Below, piece after piece: positions 7,002 to 14,979 of a DNA stretch of 23,856 bases. Source of the stretch: CAYRHS01 sp964424125 (GTDB taxonomy: Bacteria > Actinomycetota > Acidimicrobiia > IMCC26256 > JAOSJL01); assembly GCA_964424125.1 (NCBI GenBank), contig CAYRHS010000028.1:1-23856 (forward strand). Direction: 5' to 3'. Made by a program: the position numbers and the translations under genes. Each line of letters opens with the position of its first letter. Positions within the stretch are counted from its first letter, which is position 1. The notes beneath the pieces were generated by a model that saw only the letters and a list, made by a program, of their open reading frames with translations, ran no database searches and was not told where the DNA came from.

Positions 7002-9053
7002 ATGAGCGCACGCCCGCCCGACGGCCCTCCGGGCCCGCCCCCGGAGCCGCCCGAGCGGCCACCGCAACAATCAGGACCCCGCCCCCGACCGTGGCCCCGG
7101 TGGGTGCCTATCGTCGCGATCGCCCTCGTCGCCGGGCTCTTGCTGTTCAACGGGTTCTTCCGTTCCACGACCGACCGCTATCAGTTCGACTACTCCGAGT
7201 TCATCCAGGCGGTGCGGGACGGCGAGATCAAGAACGTCGAGATCAACCAGGACACGGGCAAGATCGTCGGCGAGTTCAAGGACACCAGCGAGGCCTTCGA
7301 CAACAAGAAGGAGTTCGAGACCCAGGGACCGCGAGACCAGATCCCCGAGTCCGACATCGCCATCCTCGACGAGAACGACGTCGGCCGTGACTACCAGCCC
7401 GAGACGACGAACGTCCTCCTCGAGCTCCTCCCCTGGCTGATCTTCCTCGGCCTGATCATCGGGCTCTTCATCTGGATGCAGCGACGCGCCCAGGGCCAGA
7501 TGGCCGGGGTGATGAGCATCGGCAAGAGCAAGGCGAAGGTCTACGCGACCGAGAAGCCGAAGACCACCTTCGACGACGTCGCCGGCTACCGGGGAGTGAA
7601 GAAGGAGATCACCGAGGTGGTCGACTTCTTGAAGCACCCACACAAGTTCCGCGATATCGGCGCCAAGATCCCGAAGGGCGTGCTCCTCGTCGGGCCGCCG
7701 GGGACAGGGAAGACCCTCATCGCCCGGGCGGTCGCCGGGGAAGCGGGGGTCCCGTTCATCGCGGTGACGGGCTCGGACTTCATGGAAATGTTCGTGGGAG
7801 TCGGCGCGTCGCGTGTGCGGGACCTGTTCCAGAACGCCCGCAAGCAGGCTCCGGCCATCATCTTCATCGACGAGCTCGACTCGATCGGCCGCAAGCGCGG
7901 CGCCGGCCTCGGTGGCGGCCACGACGAGCGTGAGCAGACCCTGAACCAGATCCTCGGGGAGATGGACGGCTTCGAGCCCACCGAGGGCCTGGTCGTGATG
8001 GCGGCGACCAACCGGCCCGACGTGCTCGACCCCGCGTTGCTCCGACCCGGTCGGTTCGACCGGCAGGTCCTGGTCCCCCTCCCCTCGCAGGAGGAACGCA
8101 GCGCGATCCTGAAGGTCCACTTCAAGGACAAGAAGATCGCCGCGGACGTCGACGTCGAGACGCTGGCCAAGGGGACGCCGGGCATGAGCGGCGCGGACCT
8201 CGCCAACCTCGTGAACGAGGCCGCGCTCTACGCCGTGCGCCGTGGCGACGACTCGATCCACGACGAGGACTTCGAGAACGCCCGCGATCGCGTCCTCATG
8301 GGCCTCAAGCGGGAGTCGATGGCGATGAGCGAGGAGGAGAAGGAGGCGGTCGCCTTCCACGAGGCCGGCCACGCCGTGGCCGCGTACGTGCTCGAGCACG
8401 CCGACCCCGTGCACAAGGTGACGATCCTGCCCACGGGCATGGCGCTGGGCGTGACCCAGCAGCTGCCCGAGGAGCGCCACATCCACCGCTACGACTACAT
8501 CGCCGACTCGCTCGTCGTCCGTATGGGCGGCCGGGTCGCGGAGGCTCTCGTCTACGACGAGCTCTCAACGGGGGCAAACAACGACCTCGTGGGGGCGACC
8601 GAACTGGCGCGCAAGATGGTGCGGGAGTGGGGCATGTCCGACCGGGTGGGGCCGATGGCGTGGGGCTCGCAGGGCCAGGTGTTCCTGGGCGAGGACCTCG
8701 TCCACACCCGCGACTACTCGGACGACACCGCCCGGGTGATCGACGAAGAGGTCGAGCGGATCCTGCGCACCGAGGAGGAGCGTTGCACGACGCTCCTCAC
8801 CGAGAACCGGGCCGGTCTCGACGCGGTCGCGCACGCGCTCCTCGAACGAGAGACCCTCGAGGGCAGCGAGGTCGAGCGCCTGGTCGACGAGGCCATGGGC
8901 CGCAGGGTCGGCGGGAAGCGGGTACTCGAGCGGGCCGACGGATCGGAGGTCGAGGTGGAGCCCCCCGACACCGAGCTCGCCCCCGACGCCGAGCTCGAGC
9001 CCGAGGTCTCGCCCACCCCGACGAGCATGCGGCGCCGCACTCGCGACGACTGA
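7002..9053 (+). CDS. ftsH: ATP-dependent zinc metalloprotease FtsH
   Basis: Membrane-anchored AAA+ protease (683 aa) that unfolds and degrades membrane and regulatory proteins as a hexamer. Order of parts: Pro-rich cytosolic N-terminus (1-30), membrane helix (about 34-53), small extracytoplasmic domain, second helix (139-159), and an AAA domain with Walker A GPPGTGKT (231-238), pore motif MFVG, Walker B IIFIDELDSIG and SRH region ATNRPDVLDPALLRPGRFDR. The zinc site is HEAGH (453-457), with the third ligand probably Asp528 in STGANNDL. The C-terminal tail is acidic and then basic (RRRTRDD). ATG 7002 follows CAGGAG by nine bases. All catalytic residues are present. It is alone on its strand between a protease gene and an envelope operon, without the tilS/hpt/folE genes that often flank ftsH in actinobacteria. 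Confidence 0.97.
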   Translation: MSARPPDGPPGPPPEPPERPPQQSGPRPRPWPRWVPIVAIALVAGLLLFNGFFRSTTDRYQFDYSEFIQAVRDGEIKNVEINQDTGKIVGEFKDTSEAFDNKKEFETQGPRDQIPESDIAILDENDVGRDYQPETTNVLLELLPWLIFLGLIIGLFIWMQRRAQGQMAGVMSIGKSKAKVYATEKPKTTFDDVAGYRGVKKEITEVVDFLKHPHKFRDIGAKIPKGVLLVGPPGTGKTLIARAVAGEAGVPFIAVTGSDFMEMFVGVGASRVRDLFQNARKQAPAIIFIDELDSIGRKRGAGLGGGHDEREQTLNQILGEMDGFEPTEGLVVMAATNRPDVLDPALLRPGRFDRQVLVPLPSQEERSAILKVHFKDKKIAADVDVETLAKGTPGMSGADLANLVNEAALYAVRRGDDSIHDEDFENARDRVLMGLKRESMAMSEEEKEAVAFHEAGHAVAAYVLEHADPVHKVTILPTGMALGVTQQLPEERHIHRYDYIADSLVVRMGGRVAEALVYDELSTGANNDLVGATELARKMVREWGMSDRVGPMAWGSQGQVFLGEDLVHTRDYSDDTARVIDEEVERILRTEEERCTTLLTENRAGLDAVAHALLERETLEGSEVERLVDEAMGRRVGGKRVLERADGSEVEVEPPDTELAPDAELEPEVSPTPTSMRRRTRDD

Positions 9054-9081
9054 CGGCCGGGCGGGCGCCACGAGTCCCGCG

Positions 9082-9552
9082 TCAGGGGGCGTCCGGCGTA
9101 CCCAACCCGGGTTCGGGAGTGGAGCCGGGATCTCGAACCTCGGCAACGGCTGCCCACAGGTCGGTCGCGGACGTCCGTCCGACGAACGCTGCGGTGACGA
9201 CGCCGTCGGCGTCCGCGATCACGACCAGTGGTACCGCGTCGATCCGGTACCGCTCGTGGAGTGCACGGTCGACCGAGTACTCGATCTCGCAGGTCGCGAC
9301 CGCCTCGGAATCGAGCACCCGGACCTTCTCCGCCATCGGGCCGCACGAGTCGCACGTCGCCGACGAGAACAGGACGACGAGCCACGGAGCATCGGAGCGG
9401 GGGAAGTCCTCCCGAGCCAGTCGGGCAGGCCCCGTTCCCGTCGTGAGCGCATCGGCCGGCGCACGGGGACGCCGCCGCTCGATGAACCACGCCGCCGCGG
9501 CCGCGGCGGAGACGAGGAGCACCGCGATCGCGAGACGAACATCCACGATCAA
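9082..9552 (-). CDS. Membrane-anchored thioredoxin-like protein
   Basis: A 156-aa protein with an N-terminal signal anchor (about 5-24, ending before RRR) and a thioredoxin fold facing the outside. The redox pair is Cys67 and Cys70 in TCDSCGPM, and the cis-proline is Pro108 in DAVPLVV. The motif CDSC differs from the CGPC of thioredoxin; the Gly-Pro follows the second Cys instead. The probable start is TTG at 9552, which overlaps the stop of the upstream DUF5719-like gene; GTG 9546 is the alternative, and neither has a clear ribosome site. It is the last gene of a three-gene operon and convergent with ftsH, with 28 bases between the stops. A role in disulfide reduction or cytochrome-c-like maturation is possible; the partner is unknown. 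Confidence 0.8.
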   Translation of the reverse strand: MIVDVRLAIAVLLVSAAAAAAWFIERRRPRAPADALTTGTGPARLAREDFPRSDAPWLVVLFSSATCDSCGPMAEKVRVLDSEAVATCEIEYSVDRALHERYRIDAVPLVVIADADGVVTAAFVGRTSATDLWAAVAEVRDPGSTPEPGLGTPDAP

Positions 9553-11033
9553 GAGACGGGCACGCCGATTCGCGTAGCGAACCCGTCGGGGAACGAGGTG
9601 AGAGCGGTGACGACCGGCCCGTCCGCCTCCACCACCAGGCCTGCCTTCGCGCGTCCGCTCGTACCGCCGACCGAGCGCGTGACCCGTTCCCCGGGCTCGA
9701 CTACGAATCCCTCGAGTTCGTCGGCACTGCCGCGCTCGCCGTCGACCACGAACGTCGCCGTCACCGTGACGGGGTCTCCCTCGCCGGGCAGCGCAGGGTT
9801 GTAGACCACGAGCCGATCACCGGAGTCCTCCCCCACCGCCGCGAAGGCGTAGACCCATTCGTCGGCGGGCTCGGCGACCGCCGACGTGGACGCGATTCCG
9901 ACCCGGCCCGCGGGGCCCGTGGCGACCCAGCGCTGGTCGACGACGATCGGGACGTCGTTGTCACTGCGGACGAGCACCGTGTTCCGACCCTCGGGGGCGA
10001 AGGCACCGACGTCGAACGCGACGACCGAACGTCCCGGCACCGAGGTGAACTGGGGCTCGACCACGTCGTCCTCGAGGATCGTGGCCAGCTCGACCTCGGC
10101 GGTGACGTCGCCGGGATTGAGCACGACGATCGCCTCGCTCACCCTGCCGGCGACGACGGAGCCGTCGGGGATCGTCCAGCTCTCCGCAGGTTCGGGCGCG
10201 CCGAGCACGACCGACAGCCCCGAAGCACCATCACCGAGCGCCGCCAACGTCTGCTCGGCGACCACCCGACCGACGCGAGCCTCGACAGCTACGGCCACGA
10301 TGCTCTGGCGCGACAGTGCCTCGTGGATCGGTGCCGAGACCCGGCTGTGGCGGGGCACGGTCAGCCCCGTCAGGGAGGGGTCCGACTTCGGTCCCTCGTC
10401 CGTGTAGAGAGTGACGTCGACGCTGGCATCCTCGCCGTAGGGATTGAAGAGGTCGAGGAACTGGGCGCGGCCGGCCTTGGTGGTCCCCGCGGCGAAGTAC
10501 CAGGTCGGCGAGGCGCTCGTTGCACACGGCCCGAGGGCGACGTCCCCCGCGCCGCGGAGCTCGTGCTCCACCACGATCCGCCCACCGAACCCCTCGACGA
10601 CGACGCCCGGATCGGGTGTGGCGGCGACATCCGACACGGGCACACGGACCTGCGAAGCGCTCGCGACGTCCACGACCTGGCGGGCGGGGTCCGTGTCCGT
10701 GCCCTGCTCGACGGTGACGACCACCTCCGCGTCCTCCTCGCCGACGTTCGTGATCACGAGCGTCTCGTCGGCCCGGCCGTCGGGGTCGGAGGTCCCGGCG
10801 GCGCAATACCACGGCGTCGACACCCGTTCCGTGTCCACGAGCTCCGCCGCCGCGCCGGGAGGCCTTGACACGCTCCCCCGCGAGGGCGACGGTCCCGATC
10901 CGACCAGCGTGGCCGCCGCGACCAGGCCCGCGACCACGATCAGCACCGGCAGTCGCGGGATCCGCCCCGCCGGTCGTCGGTCGCGAGCGGCGCGCGCCTC
11001 GCGCCGGCTGCGACGGGTCGGCGCGGCCGTCAT
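9549..11033 (-). CDS. DUF5719-like secreted protein with four internal repeats
   Basis: A 494-aa protein with a basic N-terminus, a single signal-anchor helix (about 28-46) and a beta-rich outer part. That part contains four modules of about 85 residues, starting at residues 75, 178, 286 and 393. Each has the pattern W..(A)AG, then L(V).NP or N.G, alternating Val/Thr strands, and a second half ending in a (V)VV(E/D)..L/W strand. Four Ig-like beta-sandwiches are likely. It resembles the actinobacterial DUF5719 family, which has no assigned function. ATG 11033 is chosen because GGAGG lies five bases upstream and the ATGA overlaps the stop of the glycosyltransferase; the longer open frame is within that gene. 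Tight coupling suggests it works with the GT2/membrane fusion at the envelope. Confidence 0.82.
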   Translation of the reverse strand: MTAAPTRRSRREARAARDRRPAGRIPRLPVLIVVAGLVAAATLVGSGPSPSRGSVSRPPGAAAELVDTERVSTPWYCAAGTSDPDGRADETLVITNVGEEDAEVVVTVEQGTDTDPARQVVDVASASQVRVPVSDVAATPDPGVVVEGFGGRIVVEHELRGAGDVALGPCATSASPTWYFAAGTTKAGRAQFLDLFNPYGEDASVDVTLYTDEGPKSDPSLTGLTVPRHSRVSAPIHEALSRQSIVAVAVEARVGRVVAEQTLAALGDGASGLSVVLGAPEPAESWTIPDGSVVAGRVSEAIVVLNPGDVTAEVELATILEDDVVEPQFTSVPGRSVVAFDVGAFAPEGRNTVLVRSDNDVPIVVDQRWVATGPAGRVGIASTSAVAEPADEWVYAFAAVGEDSGDRLVVYNPALPGEGDPVTVTATFVVDGERGSADELEGFVVEPGERVTRSVGGTSGRAKAGLVVEADGPVVTALTSFPDGFATRIGVPVS

Positions 11034-14000
11034 CCGTGCCTCCGACGCCGCCGACGGCCCGTTCGCACCCAGAGCCATCCCAGGAGGATCCAGAGCACGG
11101 CTTCGCCCGCCACCAACAGCCAACGAACAGCCTGCCCTCCGTAGGACAGGTCGACGGAGCCACCGTCGGGGACGGCGAAGCCGTTGGCCCACCCGAAAGT
11201 CTCCTCGTGGTCGGAAGCCTCGCCCTCGACGCTTACCGACCAGTCGGAGTCGAACGCCTCCGACCAGAGGAGGAGGCCGGGCGGGACCGGCGACGAGTCG
11301 CTGAGCGGCCCCGTGACGGGCACGGCGACCCGTCCCGGCTCCGTCCGCAGCCCCGCGGTGGCAGGGTCGTCCGGGTCCACGGGCAGGTCCGTGTCCGCCG
11401 GCACGACCGCGCGCAGCGGGACCCAGGCTTCGTTCTCGTAGACGCTCACGGCTTGGTCCGTCTCGCGCCGCTCGAGATCGTCCTGTCGGTCGAGGGCCGC
11501 GACGACGCCCGGGGGCGCCGGGCCCGCGCTGCCCTCGGGGGCATCTCGTTCGGGTACCACGATGTAGCGGACGCCCATCGGACCGAGGAGCCGACCGAGC
11601 CGCGTGGTCTGCGCTTCGAGCGCCAGCTCGAGTGCGTCGCCCAGCGCCGCGTTGGCATCGTCGTCCCCGATGGGCCAGAGCTCGAGCGCGCTGCCGTTTC
11701 CGTTGCGGGTCGTGCCGAACCCGACGGTCGCGTCGCCCACATCGCGGACCCAGGGATCGAGCGGGAGGATCTCGGGATCGCCGACCCAGAGCGCACGGAA
11801 AGACGAGACCTCGCCCTCGGCATCAAGGAAGGTGAGCGCCCCGTCCCACCCTCGGGCCGGGAGCTGCCAACGTCCGTCGGCGGACGCACCCAGGAACGCG
11901 ACCGCGGGGAGGGCGAGCGCGAGCCCCGCGGCCAGCGCGGCGGGCTGTCGCCATCCGAAGCCGAATCGCGGAACGTCGTCCACGAACGCCGCCGCCCCGA
12001 CCCCGACCGCGAACGCGAGTCCCAGTGCGGCGGGGACGAGCAGGAGCTCGGGCGGCGGCACGAGCACGTCGCCGCCGAACCGGGCCGGGATCCACACGAG
12101 CGCCCAGCTCAGGAGCGCCATGATCCAGGCCCGCGCCGCCCACTGGAGTCGGCGACGGGTCGCGACGAGCAACGGGAACGCGGCCGCCGCGACCAGGCCC
12201 CATTCCAGCCAGCCGGCACCGGCCGGTCCGGTGTGGAAGCGAAGGACGTCCGCGACCGAGAAGCCCTCGACGGAGACGACCGCGCCCAGGGTGCCGGCCC
12301 CCACCCCCGTGCTGGCGTACGCCAGCGGCCACGGGAGCAGGAGCACCACCGCACCCGCGGTGGCGAGCAACGCCCGCCCCAGGGCGCGCCACGCGAGCCC
12401 GGGCCCGCCGACCAACGGGACGGCAAGCGTGAGCGCGAGCGCCATGATCGGCACGATCACCAGCGCGCTCGGAGCGAACGCGGTCGCGATCGCGACCATC
12501 ACCGTGAGGCGGAGCAGCGACCGCCGCGCGTCGACCCGGTCGTTGGGTTCGTCTCCCGTTGCCGCCTTGCCCGCGGCCCGCAACAACGCGGCGAGCATCG
12601 CCGGAGCGAGCACGTACGAGACCATCGCGCCGAGTCGACCCTCGGCGATCGCGTTGCGCGGAACCGCGACGGTCGCGTAGGCGAGCGCAGCGGCGAAGGC
12701 CGGCCCGGGGGACGGCGACCGCGGCCGAACGAGACGATACATCGTCCAGGCCCCGAATGGAATCGTGAGCACCACGGCGAGCGTGCGGGCGAGCGCGACG
12801 TCGCCGAGCAGCGCCGAGCCCCCGACCCCGAGCAATGCGAAGGCGGCGGGGGCGGGGGCGGCAGCTCCCAGACCCGAGAATCGCCAACCCGAGGTGAAGC
12901 CGCCGAACAGCTCGCTCACTCCCGACCAGGGCAACAGCTCGCCCACGGCCGGAACGCGCCCGAAGAGGAGATCGCGCGCTCCGAAGAGGGCGACCACGAT
13001 GAGGACGAGCGTGGCGACGGTGAACCGCGTGCGCATCCGACGGGAAGCAGCTTCGACTGCATCGCGGCCCGCGGCGCCGATGGTGGCGAGACGCTCCTCG
13101 GTCTGCAGCCGCGCGCTGAGGAAGCGAGCCGCACGGGCGCTGCCGCGCGCCTGGAGGTAGCGAAGGTCCCGGTCCGCGATCCGGCGGCTCGCGGCGGATG
13201 ATCGACGGGCGGTGCGCAGCTCGCGGAGCCGACCGAAGGTCGAGCCCCACGCGAGGAGACCCGCGACGGCGCGGGAGCGGCTCCGGGTGAAGAGGAACAC
13301 CAAGGTCTCGGCCGCTCCGAGGAAGACGGCGGCGGGAACCAGCCACGCGAGGCTCGGGAGCGAGTAGTTCTTCAGGAAGGTCCAGAGCCGACGGCGTTCG
13401 TAGAGGCGCGGTGCGTCGGAAGGCCCGGCGTGGTCCTCCGGGCTCGATTCGTGGTGCCGAACGCGCGCGTCGGGAGCGATGATGACGCGCGCCCCGGCGA
13501 GCCGGGCTCGCCAACACAGGTCGAGGTCCTCCGCTCCCGGAGACGTCGCTCCGTCGAAGCCCCCGAGCGTCTCGAACAGATCGGCCCGAATCAGCAGCGT
13601 CGTGGAGGACACGAAGAACACGTCGCGGACCGCGTCGTGCTGTTCCTGATCGATCTCGCCGGGCTCCACGGAGGGGTACGGCGACGCGAAGCGGTCGACA
13701 GACTGACCGACGTCCAGGAGGATGCGCGGGTTGTCGTGATCGACGATCTTGGGCCCGACCACTCCCGCGTTGGAACGGTACGCCTCGGTGATCAGGAGTC
13801 GGAGAGCGTTCTCGTCGAGTGACACGTCGTCGTGGCAGAACAAGAGGAACGGGGCGCCTTCGACCGCGGCGAGCGCTTCGTTCGCCGCGGCGGCAAAGGA
13901 GCTCTCGTCGTCCACGCTCCGGACGGACGCGTCCGGAAGTACCGCGGCGACTCGGGACGTGAGGTCCTCGGCAGCTCCTGCGCTCACGACCCAGACCGAC

Positions 14001-14191
14001 AATTGCGGGTACCGCTGGTCCGCGAGCGAGCGCAGCGTCTCGTCGAGGTGCGGGGCCGTTCCATGCGCCACGACCAGCGCGACGACCGCTGGTGCCTCGG
14101 GCTCGGCCCGGCGCTCGTCACCACCGGCGGGTTCGCCGGAGCCGGCTGCGGGCGCGTCCGGCCCCGCCGTCGAGGGGTCACTGGAGGACAT
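11030..14191 (-). CDS. Glycosyltransferase family 2 fused to a multi-pass membrane domain
   Basis: A 1053-aa fusion. Residues about 35-260 form a GT-A fold: CHDDVSLDE (119-127, the nucleotide-sugar/metal Asp site), GAEDLDLCWRARLAG (219-233, catalytic-base region) and VRHHES (244-249). A helix at about 278-300 starts a membrane domain with a dozen hydrophobic segments to about residue 760. An outer domain of about 250 residues follows, and then a last helix ending in a long Arg run. Actinobacteria carry related fusions beside DUF5719 genes. I infer transfer of a sugar to a lipid or cell-wall glycan, with the membrane part perhaps exporting or polymerising it; donor and acceptor are unknown. 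ATG 14191 has no ribosome site, but a TAGGCT hexamer 11 bases upstream hints at a very short leader. Confidence 0.88.
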   Translation of the reverse strand: MSSSDPSTAGPDAPAAGSGEPAGGDERRAEPEAPAVVALVVAHGTAPHLDETLRSLADQRYPQLSVWVVSAGAAEDLTSRVAAVLPDASVRSVDDESSFAAAANEALAAVEGAPFLLFCHDDVSLDENALRLLITEAYRSNAGVVGPKIVDHDNPRILLDVGQSVDRFASPYPSVEPGEIDQEQHDAVRDVFFVSSTTLLIRADLFETLGGFDGATSPGAEDLDLCWRARLAGARVIIAPDARVRHHESSPEDHAGPSDAPRLYERRRLWTFLKNYSLPSLAWLVPAAVFLGAAETLVFLFTRSRSRAVAGLLAWGSTFGRLRELRTARRSSAASRRIADRDLRYLQARGSARAARFLSARLQTEERLATIGAAGRDAVEAASRRMRTRFTVATLVLIVVALFGARDLLFGRVPAVGELLPWSGVSELFGGFTSGWRFSGLGAAAPAPAAFALLGVGGSALLGDVALARTLAVVLTIPFGAWTMYRLVRPRSPSPGPAFAAALAYATVAVPRNAIAEGRLGAMVSYVLAPAMLAALLRAAGKAATGDEPNDRVDARRSLLRLTVMVAIATAFAPSALVIVPIMALALTLAVPLVGGPGLAWRALGRALLATAGAVVLLLPWPLAYASTGVGAGTLGAVVSVEGFSVADVLRFHTGPAGAGWLEWGLVAAAAFPLLVATRRRLQWAARAWIMALLSWALVWIPARFGGDVLVPPPELLLVPAALGLAFAVGVGAAAFVDDVPRFGFGWRQPAALAAGLALALPAVAFLGASADGRWQLPARGWDGALTFLDAEGEVSSFRALWVGDPEILPLDPWVRDVGDATVGFGTTRNGNGSALELWPIGDDDANAALGDALELALEAQTTRLGRLLGPMGVRYIVVPERDAPEGSAGPAPPGVVAALDRQDDLERRETDQAVSVYENEAWVPLRAVVPADTDLPVDPDDPATAGLRTEPGRVAVPVTGPLSDSSPVPPGLLLWSEAFDSDWSVSVEGEASDHEETFGWANGFAVPDGGSVDLSYGGQAVRWLLVAGEAVLWILLGWLWVRTGRRRRRRHG
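11039..11043 (-). promoter_or_regulatory. Shine-Dalgarno deciding the DUF5719-like start
   Basis: GGAGG on the minus strand, five bases from ATG 11033. It lies inside the end of the glycosyltransferase gene and fixes the start within the ATGA overlap. Confidence 0.65.
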
Positions 14192-14202
14192 TGGGATGGG
14201 GC

Positions 14203-14208
14203 AGCCTA
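14203..14208 (-). promoter_or_regulatory. Possible -10 element for the GT2/membrane operon
   Basis: TAGGCT on the minus strand, in the context GATAGGCT, 11 bases before the ATG at 14191. Transcription would start within about five bases of the ATG, giving an almost leaderless mRNA. This would fit the missing Shine-Dalgarno. No clear -35 box. Confidence 0.3.
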
Positions 14209-14288
14209 TCGGCGCCGACCTCCCGAACCCCCTCCACGTCCGCCGCGACTCCCCCTCGGAGCCGCAGAACCCTTTCCTGGTCTACGAT

Positions 14289-14320
14289 CGCGGCCTGCTT
14301 GCAAGAGCAAGCAGGCCGCG
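14289..14320. repeat. Perfect 14-bp inverted repeat in a divergent intergenic region
   Basis: The arms 14289-14302 and 14307-14320 are exact reverse complements around the loop AAGA. It lies between the starts of two divergent genes (14191 minus, 14389 plus), so it is not at the 3' end of any recognised gene. It overlaps the possible -35 and spacer of the plus-strand promoter, which suggests an operator or transcript hairpin rather than an ordinary terminator. Confidence 0.85.
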
Positions 14321-14327
14321 TTACTCT
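14299..14327 (+). promoter_or_regulatory. Possible promoter of the coiled-coil protein gene
   Basis: TTGCAA (14299-14304) and TACTCT (14322-14327) are separated by exactly 17 bases. Transcription would start near 14334, about 55 bases before the GTG. Most of the promoter is inside the 14-bp inverted repeat. The -10 match is poor apart from its key positions. Confidence 0.35.
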
Positions 14328-14377
14328 GTCAAGCGCGACGGCGTACCAACCCGGCCCGACGCCGTCCCACGATCAAC

Positions 14378-14382
14378 GGAGG
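14378..14382 (+). promoter_or_regulatory. Shine-Dalgarno deciding the coiled-coil protein start
   Basis: GGAGG, six bases before the GTG at 14389. It shows that the open frame running upstream to 14092 is not translated as one protein. Confidence 0.75.
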
Positions 14383-14388
14383 CACGCC

Positions 14389-14883
14389 GTGAACAGCAAA
14401 CTCACCGACTTCGATGTGAAGCGCTCACTCCAGGACACCGGGTACGTCGCCCTCGGCGTCGGCGTCATCGGGTTCCAGCAGGCGCAGAAGAGTGCCCGAT
14501 GGGCCCGCGACGAGCTCGCTCGCGCTCGCGGACAGGCGGGGGAGATGGTCGGCAAGGTTCGGGAGAACGCCGACCAGCAGATCAAGTCGGCACAGTCGAA
14601 CGTCGAAGCGAAGACCCGTGACGCCCGCCAGCGCACGGCATCGCTGCGAGGCGAGCTGCGGACCCGAGTCGAGTCGCTCGGTGACGAAGTCCGCGGTCGC
14701 GCCGACGGTCTCTCGACGCAGGCCAAGGCCCGTCTCGAGCCCGTGGTCGACCAGCTCCAGCAGCTTCCCGACCAGGCTGCCAAGGCAGTCGAGACCGGGC
14801 GGAGCCGGGTCCAGACCCTCGTGCCCGGCCGCGAGACCAGCGCATCCTCGGCGGCCGGACGCGCGTCCGCATCGTCCAACTGA
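14389..14883 (+). CDS. Coiled-coil HBHA/phasin-like protein
   Basis: A 164-aa protein starting MNSKLTDFDV. A mildly hydrophobic stretch (18-30, GYVALGVGVIGFQ) is followed by a long amphipathic, charged helix (32-145) without Pro except in the LEPVVDQLQQLPDQA region (116-130). A Ser/Ala-rich tail follows. The layout recalls the mycobacterial heparin-binding haemagglutinin and phasin-type proteins: a short hydrophobic head, apolipoprotein-like heptads and a flexible end. It lacks the Lys/Ala/Pro tail of HBHA. A role on a membrane or lipid surface is plausible but unproven. The GTG start is set by a perfect GGAGG. It is alone between a large inverted repeat upstream and a 15-bp hairpin downstream, so it is probably monocistronic. 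Confidence 0.82.
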   Translation: MNSKLTDFDVKRSLQDTGYVALGVGVIGFQQAQKSARWARDELARARGQAGEMVGKVRENADQQIKSAQSNVEAKTRDARQRTASLRGELRTRVESLGDEVRGRADGLSTQAKARLEPVVDQLQQLPDQAAKAVETGRSRVQTLVPGRETSASSAAGRASASSN

Positions 14884-14921
14884 TCGAGACGGCCCGCGCG
14901 AGCGGGTCGGCACGTTCCCCC

Positions 14922-14957
14922 CGCGTATCGGCCCCCCTCAGCGGGGGTCGATACGCG
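14922..14957 (+). terminator. Strong hairpin between the coiled-coil gene and cofD
   Basis: A 15-bp stem (14922-14936 with 14943-14957) with one G-U pair and a 6-base loop lies 38 bases after the coiled-coil gene's stop. It is followed by TCTTCGCC, a weak T-rich tail. Position and stability fit a rho-independent terminator. A smaller GC hairpin (14893-14906) precedes it. Confidence 0.6.
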
Positions 14958-14965
14958 TCTTCGCC

Positions 14966-14971
14966 TAGCCT
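14966..14971 (+). promoter_or_regulatory. cofD: Possible -10 element for a leaderless cofD transcript
   Basis: TAGCCT ends eight bases before the cofD ATG at 14980, and there is no Shine-Dalgarno in between. Transcription would start at or next to the ATG. Leaderless mRNAs are common in actinobacteria. The -35 region would fall in the preceding hairpin. Confidence 0.4.
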
Positions 14972-14979
14972 CGGTTTGT

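Noticed and set aside
7071..8486. 471-codon minus-strand frame opposite ftsH
   Set aside because: Shadow of the AAA and protease domains; rich in His/Asp/Leu repeats with no recognisable motif.
9054..9081. A terminator between ftsH and the thioredoxin-like gene
   Set aside because: Only a 5-bp GC pairing with a long loop can be drawn; not better than chance in this composition.
10865..13201. 778-codon plus-strand open frame opposite the GT2/membrane fusion
   Set aside because: Antisense shadow; Arg/Glu/Gly-rich, with no domain, and the opposite strand has clear GT2 motifs and membrane helices.
14092..14388. Upstream extension of the coiled-coil protein frame
   Set aside because: It crosses the divergent intergenic region and the inverted repeat. 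GGAGG before GTG 14389 marks the true start.
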